Assembly: GCA_017561825.1 (NCBI GenBank)
Contig: JAFZBK010000036.1
Span: forward strand, 32,253-96,252
DNA: 64,000 nucleotides
Direction: 5' to 3'
DNA from: Prevotella sp.
GTDB taxonomy: Bacteria; Bacteroidota; Bacteroidia; Bacteroidales; Bacteroidaceae
The notes beneath the pieces were generated by a model that worked only from the letters and a program-made list of their open reading frames with translations, was not told the origin of the DNA and did not search any database. Of this stretch, positions 61,602-64,000 are shown piece after piece; position 1 is the stretch's first letter; the number at the start of each line of letters is the position of its first letter. A program made the position numbers and the translations under genes.

Positions 61602-62561
61602 ATGAACGAGAACATTTTAGAACTCCATGAGTTGGATGAGTTAAAGGCTGCTTACAACCTGATGGACGAAAGGTTGGATGGTCAGGAGATTGTGTCAGAT
61701 GAACAGCTCCGCGAAGCAATGATGCGTAAGTTTTCAGATATCCGCAAGAATCTAAAGGAAGGTATTATCTGGGGTAATCTACTCTTTGTGCCCGCAATGG
61801 CTTGGTGGGCTTGGGCTTATGGCCGCCTGTCGCTGGTGGGTATTATCATACTGGGTGTATATTGGATAGCTTCTCTGATTTTCAGATTCGTCATCCTGAG
61901 GCGTACAAAGAAAGAGGACTATGGCTCTTACGACCTGAGGACCCTCGTTGAGAAGGAGTCAAACTACTCGAGGAACATCAAGTGGAGCAGCATCGGAGCA
62001 CTTGTCTTCATGGTAGCGTTTGTTTTGCTGATGTTATATGGAAAAGGAAGAACAGAGTGGTTCATATTTATTGTCCTTACCTTGACGATTTTGTTACCGG
62101 TTCTTTTCCGCTGGCTGGTGATCAAGTTCAAGTATAACGGTCAGGCCATCGACCCTGCAACAGGCAAGCCCCGCAAGCTTGGTGGAAAATGGTCCTCCAT
62201 CGTAGGGTATTCCCTCTTTGGACTTGCTGCCTGCTTCTTTGTGGTTGGTTCGGTTATGAATGTGATAGACAGTCTGGGTATTGGCTGGCTCGCTCTGCTG
62301 AAAGGCATGAATGGCGTGGCATTCCTCCTGGCATCCGTCATACTGATATTAGGCTTATTGCACCAAAAGGGGAGAATCAACGTTTCGTACAGACTTCTGG
62401 TTATCCTGACAGTCATTGCCATCGCACTCTCAGTATCGGTTGCTGGTATCGTAACACTGAAGGATATCACAGAGCTGACCAAGCTCAGTGTCCAGACCTT
62501 ACTTTCCTCAATCGCTTTCTCGGGCTTGGGCTTAAGGTTCCACGAGATGAGGAAAAAGTAA
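61602..62561 (+). CDS. Membrane protein paired with the ECF sigma factor, candidate anti-sigma
   Basis: The protein has 319 residues. The cytoplasmic N-terminus of about 60 residues is helical and charged (LHELDELKAAYNLMDERLDG). Eight hydrophobic segments follow, arranged as pairs with basic cytoplasmic loops (FKYNGQAIDPATGKPRKLGG). There is no zinc-binding anti-sigma motif and no recognised enzyme domain. The 11-bp spacing to the sigma gene suggests co-expression, and the N-terminal domain could hold the sigma factor at the membrane. That role is inference. Confidence 0.65.
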   Translation: MNENILELHELDELKAAYNLMDERLDGQEIVSDEQLREAMMRKFSDIRKNLKEGIIWGNLLFVPAMAWWAWAYGRLSLVGIIILGVYWIASLIFRFVILRRTKKEDYGSYDLRTLVEKESNYSRNIKWSSIGALVFMVAFVLLMLYGKGRTEWFIFIVLTLTILLPVLFRWLVIKFKYNGQAIDPATGKPRKLGGKWSSIVGYSLFGLAACFFVVGSVMNVIDSLGIGWLALLKGMNGVAFLLASVILILGLLHQKGRINVSYRLLVILTVIAIALSVSVAGIVTLKDITELTKLSVQTLLSSIAFSGLGLRFHEMRKK

Positions 62562-62585
62562 GAAAATGAAAGAATAGATAATGAA

Positions 62586-62624
62586 AATCCGCTTCGTAGA
62601 ATTTAACTACAGAAGCGGATTCTT
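62586..62624. terminator. Bidirectional terminator between the membrane protein and GH51 genes
   Basis: AATCCGCTTC (62586-62595) pairs with GAAGCGGATT (62612-62621). T-rich flanks follow on both strands (TTCTTTC on plus, TTTTC on minus). Confidence 0.75.
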
Positions 62625-62625
62625 T

Positions 62626-64000
62626 CTATTGGGAAATTCTCAACACGCCAGCGGAAAGGGCAGGGACGGAGAGCACGACATCATTACCATCGGCCTTAGC
62701 TGTTGCTTTCTGGAGAGCTACGGCATTCTTGTTCTCCATGCTATTGGCTACGGTCAGCGAACCAGGTGCGTAATACTCGAAGGCTGTTCCTTTCACGCCA
62801 GTCCAGTCACCTTTGATACGAAGTGTGGCAGACTCTTCAGTAGGATTCACCACCTTCACGATGACATCGGCTCCATTCTCTGATAAAGTGGTACTCACAC
62901 TCAAATTACCAGTATCACCGCTGAAGGCCAGACGGTACTTCGAGAAGTTGTCGTACCATAGCTCAGTAACCTGACAGTTAGGAGCTTTGAACAAATCCTT
63001 ATAGTCAAAGTTGATGAAGGCGTTGTTCCAGTCAGGTGCGTCCGTACGACGTATGAACAGTGCCGCAGCACCCATGGCCACCACATCACGGGCCTCACAC
63101 ATATTGAGGAATCCGCCAGCAAACAATCCCGTACGCCAGTCGATGCTGTTCAAGTTCCATTCCGAAATGAACAGTTTAATGTTCGGATTAGGTCCATCGG
63201 CAATCATCTGGGCATAGCGGTCATATTGCTGTCCCAATCGTACTGGTCCGGTAGCATAGCCGCCCTGTTGCTCATAGTGGTGCAGACTCAGGTAGTCGAA
63301 ATAATTGCCGCTACGCTGGATGAACTGCTCATCCTCACGGAATCCACCGCAGGCAATGATCTTGATGGTCGGGTCAATCTTGCGCATGGCGGTACTGAAG
63401 TCGCGCACGCACTTTTCATAGCGGTCAATACCCATCTCCCACATCTCATTGTCTATCTCCCAATATTTCACATTGTAGGGTTCCGGATGACCGTTTGCTG
63501 CTCGCTTCGCACCCCATTCGTCAGTGGCGGGTGCATTGCAGTAGCGCAACCAGTTCACCGCATCCTGAAGGATACTGTCATACTCTTCTGCAGGACGTTC
63601 GAACTTAACACTCACAACGATGATCGGTTCGGAATTGACCTCACGACAGAAACGTATGAACTCGTCCGTACCAAAGCAGTTCTGATCGTAGTCCATCCAC
63701 ATCCAGTGTGCCCAGCGCTCACGATTCTCCTGCGGACCGATGCCCCATTTCCAGTCGTACTGGGCCACGTATCCACCGCCTGGCCAACGCAGACAAGAGG
63801 GGTGTAGTTCCTTCACAGCTTGCAGGATGTCGGGACGGAACCCGCCCAGATTCTTGCCTGTCTGCGTGCTCATGGTCACCATATCAACCTGAACGGTTCC
63901 GTTCTTAACCATGATGACGAAGTCGCAGTCGCAACTAAACCTGGTGATCCTCTTGGCGTTCTCTACGCCTAGTTTTTCAAGGGAACTGGGTATCGGGACG
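62626..64000 (-). CDS. GH51-like alpha-L-arabinofuranosidase, N-terminus beyond window edge
   Basis: The frame stays open past 63912 to the window end (VPIPSSLEKLGVENAKR...), so the first visible ATG is not the start. 457 residues are visible. Landmarks are HPSCLRWPGGGYVAQYDWKWGIGP, the acid/base in KYWEIDNEMWEMG, the nucleophile in KLFISEWNLNSIDWRTG, and a C-terminal beta-sandwich (NLSVSTTLSENGADVIVKVVNP). These fit clan GH-A family 51, which removes arabinofuranosyl side chains from arabinan, arabinoxylan or arabinogalactan. A signal peptide, if any, lies outside the window. Confidence 0.88.
   Translation of the reverse strand, partial: VPIPSSLEKLGVENAKRITRFSCDCDFVIMVKNGTVQVDMVTMSTQTGKNLGGFRPDILQAVKELHPSCLRWPGGGYVAQYDWKWGIGPQENRERWAHWMWMDYDQNCFGTDEFIRFCREVNSEPIIVVSVKFERPAEEYDSILQDAVNWLRYCNAPATDEWGAKRAANGHPEPYNVKYWEIDNEMWEMGIDRYEKCVRDFSTAMRKIDPTIKIIACGGFREDEQFIQRSGNYFDYLSLHHYEQQGGYATGPVRLGQQYDRYAQMIADGPNPNIKLFISEWNLNSIDWRTGLFAGGFLNMCEARDVVAMGAAALFIRRTDAPDWNNAFINFDYKDLFKAPNCQVTELWYDNFSKYRLAFSGDTGNLSVSTTLSENGADVIVKVVNPTEESATLRIKGDWTGVKGTAFEYYAPGSLTVANSMENKNAVALQKATAKADGNDVVLSVPALSAGVLRISQ

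Overview
The window looks like a chromosomal segment of a Bacteroidales bacterium, most likely Prevotella or a close relative. The evidence is the set of Bacteroidota-type genes (SusC/SusD pair, fimbrillin-like lipoprotein, PF14121-type porin, DUF4468, DUF5687, DUF4293, FeoA-FeoB fusion, Bacteroidota-type omega subunit). Recurring Bacteroidota promoters of the form TTTG - about 20 bp - TAnnTTTG point the same way. The genome is housekeeping-rich and compact. I see no prophage, integrase, transposase or CRISPR array.

Layout. 1-7.4 kb: partial mltG; a degenerate 4-alpha-glucanotransferase (GH77) with gph; ribE preceded by a rod-like RNA of about 195 nt with its own promoter and terminator; a DUF1232 protein; feoAB. 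7.5-15.7 kb: tRNA-Lys(CTT); ftsK - lolA-like - DUF5687 on the minus strand; then an RNase D-like exonuclease, an rlmI-type methyltransferase and tilS on the plus strand. 15.7-20.8 kb: a threonine operon thrA - phosphoglycerate-mutase-like gene (probable homoserine kinase) - thrC. 21-29.5 kb: lepA, a Crp/Fnr regulator, two tandem acyl-activating ligases, a LolC/E-type permease and an aminotransferase. 29.5-33.5 kb: DUF4468 protein, small membrane protein and porin in one operon, then a secreted protein of unknown function.

33.5-34.8 kb is the only long non-coding stretch. It holds a broken gene start, paired palindromes, two mirrored arrays of a 12-bp unit and a strongly structured leader. These precede a 47-residue microprotein and a fimbrillin-like lipoprotein. 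36.4-50.2 kb: uvrB; bamD - rpoZ - DUF4293; an alanine-rich lipoprotein; rpsA; a SpoU methyltransferase; a secreted pyridoxamine-oxidase-like protein; a large FAD/Fe-S oxidoreductase; deoD; ettA. 50.2-64 kb: a SusC/SusD pair, hsp20 with a structured leader, a CE1-type esterase, yjbQ, a HAD phosphatase, a flavin reductase-like gene, a GH43-like hydrolase, umuDC, an ECF sigma factor with a membrane partner, and a partial GH51 arabinofuranosidase. The SusC/D pair, esterase, GH43 and GH51 suggest use of an arabinose-bearing plant polysaccharide, although they are scattered rather than one classic locus.

Beyond the genes, the most unusual signal is a set of short tandem arrays. In three of them a 6-bp palindrome plus a 3-nt spacer repeats every 9 bp: TCCGGA arrays inside the probable homoserine kinase gene and downstream of rpsA, and an ACTAGT array inside thrC. 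The coding ones are in frame. Separate 21-22-bp tandem units sit at gene borders. The other notable items are the rod-like RNA upstream of ribE, the GH77 pseudoenzyme and the hsp20 leader.
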